A DNA stretch of 64,000 bases from Methanobacterium sp. Lineage in GTDB: Archaea; Methanobacteriota; Methanobacteria; Methanobacteriales; Methanobacteriaceae. The translations under genes and the position numbers were made by a program. The DNA lies in NCBI RefSeq assembly GCF_038562635.1, contig NZ_JBCFBO010000003.1:160491-224490 (forward strand), given 5' to 3'. Of the stretch, positions 62,616 to 64,000 are shown piece by piece; position 1 is the first letter of the stretch; every line of letters begins with the position of its first letter. Below the pieces are notes generated by a model. That model was given only the letters and a program-made list of their open reading frames with translations, made no database searches and was not told the DNA's origin.

Positions 62616-63563
62616 TTAAATCTTATTATAATTAGCGTTTATATTCCCAATCAATCTATCTGCAAATGACTGGATCAAATCACAGCAGGCCAGCTTATTT
62701 TTCCAGCTTTCAGGAATCCCACTTTCTCCATAATAAGCACCTGCAATCTGACCGTAAACTGCACCTGTTGTATCCGCATCATCCCCTAAATTAACAGCCG
62801 TTAATACGCCTTCTTCAAAGTTATCACTGTTGTAGAAAGCCCATAATGCCGCTTCTAATGATTTTACCACATAGCCGCTCCCCACGATTTCAGGAGGATT
62901 TTTATGCTTGAACGATCCGCATGCGATTTCATCAATTTCTGGGGCTAATTCATGTGTATCCCAGAAACCAGAAACGGGGCAGTACCTGCAAGAGAGTATT
63001 TGCTCCTTTTTGTGACCCATCATTGCACCGACAATTAGCCCCGCCATATATCTGCATGCATCTACAGTTGAGATATGGCCGTGTGTTGTCCTTGAACTTT
63101 TCCCTGCATTACTAACTGCATCTTCTGGGCTTGAAAAATAGAAAATTGGAACTGGGGCTAAACGCATTATAGAACCGTTTCCAGCAGAGCGTTCGTAGGT
63201 TGAGCCGCAGTAATGTCCATGCGTCTCTTCAAATTTATGTAAAGCTTCACGCGTGGTGTTTCCAATATCAAAGCACTTGCCGTTGACGCTTAAATGCCCT
63301 TCACGGTACCACAGAGTATATCTCTCAAGTTGATCCGCGGGGTCGAATCCCTGTTTTTCAATCAAGCTTTCAGCCAGGCATAATGCCATGCTTGTGTCAT
63401 CTGTCCATTCTCCAGGTTTTAAGTTGAACGATCCGCCCCCGATCATGTCTTCGACTGGTTCAAATGTTCCGGGAGATTTGAATTCCAGCGGGACACCGAG
63501 TGCGTCGCCTACTGCGAGGCCTATGATGGATCCTCTGGCGCGGTCGATGATTTGTTTATTCAT
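62616..63563 (-). CDS. ADP-ribosylglycohydrolase (DraG/ARH family)
   Basis: The 315-residue enzyme matches the DraG/ARH3 family, which removes ADP-ribose from arginine or serine on proteins or from other substrates. The Mg2+-binding motifs are visible: GEWTDDTSMALCLAESL (about 51-67) and NLGDDADTTGAVYGQIAGAYYG (about 257-278). The N-terminal GSIIGLAVGDALGVPLEF is also canonical. All metal ligands are present, so it should be active. No ADP-ribosyltransferase gene was seen nearby. The start at 63563 has no clear ribosome binding site. Confidence 0.95.
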   Translation of the reverse strand: MNKQIIDRARGSIIGLAVGDALGVPLEFKSPGTFEPVEDMIGGGSFNLKPGEWTDDTSMALCLAESLIEKQGFDPADQLERYTLWYREGHLSVNGKCFDIGNTTREALHKFEETHGHYCGSTYERSAGNGSIMRLAPVPIFYFSSPEDAVSNAGKSSRTTHGHISTVDACRYMAGLIVGAMMGHKKEQILSCRYCPVSGFWDTHELAPEIDEIACGSFKHKNPPEIVGSGYVVKSLEAALWAFYNSDNFEEGVLTAVNLGDDADTTGAVYGQIAGAYYGESGIPESWKNKLACCDLIQSFADRLIGNINANYNKI

Positions 63564-64000
63564 ATAAATTTACTTTAATTTTAAGGCCCATAAATCACTT
63601 TTGAATTAGTATTTAAACAAAATACAATTAACCCTGAAATTTTAATTTCAAAGATTCAACAAAATCGAGTTATATTCCTCTAAAAACAAATTATAAATTT
63701 CACATACCCAAAACAAGTTTTCAATGGTAATATCTGACTCTTCTGTATATTCTCCACAAGCCAAAAAACCAAATAATATTATCTTATTTCAGATAGTAGA
63801 CTTTGATAATCTTGTTATATTAATATATAAAATTTGTAAAATCAGAACTAAAAATAAAATGTTTTTTTATTGTGTTGTGAGTGAACCTTTACAGTCACCC
63901 TCGTGAAATTATTAACTTAATAAAAATATTATTAAAACTGTGTAAAAATACAATTCAAATTATTATTAAAAAAAACTTTTAATTAATTATAAAAAAAAAA
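63564..64000. other. Intergenic region at the right edge
   Basis: About 440 AT-rich bases upstream of the ADP-ribosylglycohydrolase gene and running to the window end, which finishes in a run of ten A residues. A short plus-strand frame here has no ribosome binding site or similarity. Nothing else recognised. Confidence 0.4.

Noticed and set aside
63724..63906. Plus-strand frame of 60 codons near the right edge
   Set aside because: No ribosome binding site, AT-driven composition, no similarity.

Overview
The window is AT-rich archaeal DNA from a hydrogenotrophic methanogen, most likely Methanobacterium or a close relative. The evidence is an A-type (A1AO) ATP synthase operon with a duplicated, Na+-type K subunit, a protein with pseudomurein-binding repeats, the archaeal mismatch endonuclease NucS/EndoMS, UPF0216 and PRC-barrel proteins, and ribosome binding sites of the GGTGATC/GGAGG type placed a few bases before ATG, GTG or TTG. 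No rRNA genes, CRISPR arrays, insertion sequences or phage genes were seen.

Layout. 1-4.6 kb: a response-regulator fragment, then a four-gene plus-strand cluster (MmgE/PrpD, a U32-like TIM-barrel protein, a class I fumarase alpha-like dehydratase, a citryl-CoA lyase-like protein) that looks like an uncharacterised acid-cleavage module. 4.7-13.9 kb: the ATP synthase operon H-I-K-E-C-F-A-B-D plus a DUF22-like gene. 14-20.4 kb: UPF0216, a mini-membrane protein, an ATP-grasp enzyme behind tRNA-Gln, and a minus-strand coiled-coil / UvrD helicase / Cas4-like nuclease operon. 20.8-31 kb: transporters, a SOUL protein, a PRC-barrel protein, an HNH-HhH nuclease, a TetR-regulated exporter with three operator copies, two related His-containing membrane proteins and NucS. 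31.7-44 kb: HEAT repeats, secreted proteins, a trypsin-like protease, a pseudomurein-binding glycosidase-like protein, another exporter, an M24 peptidase and a rubredoxin/DUF2769 pair. 44-52 kb: a signal peptidase, two small unknown genes, a MarR-MATE operon, a transglutaminase and an AAA ATPase. 52-64 kb: lipoprotein, small membrane proteins, a sequon-dense secreted protein, an ACT-ACT-metallo-beta-lactamase fusion, two decayed genes (GHMP kinase, metallophosphoesterase), an alpha/beta hydrolase and an ADP-ribosylglycohydrolase.

The most unusual signal is a family of five intergenic tracts (near 20.5, 31.4, 45.8, 50.45 and 51.9 kb). They are made mostly of perfect or near-perfect hairpins of 7-10 bp, usually with a loop of exactly three bases and joined by short linkers. 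Two tracts lie at gene 3' ends and carry extra copies of those ends. At 45.67-46.01 kb the last ten codons plus stop of one small gene occur four times. The copies differ almost only at synonymous positions and use three different stop codons, as if they were successive fossil gene ends.

Second in interest is a cross-domain regulatory parallel. The TetR/MFS pair at 26.4-28.6 kb carries operators matching the Bacillus LmrA/YxaF box as I remember it, and two copies lie upstream of the corrected exporter start. The many drug exporters (three MFS, one MATE), envelope proteins and redox/heme-type proteins suggest a soil or sediment lifestyle with antibiotic and oxidative stress; this last point is inference.
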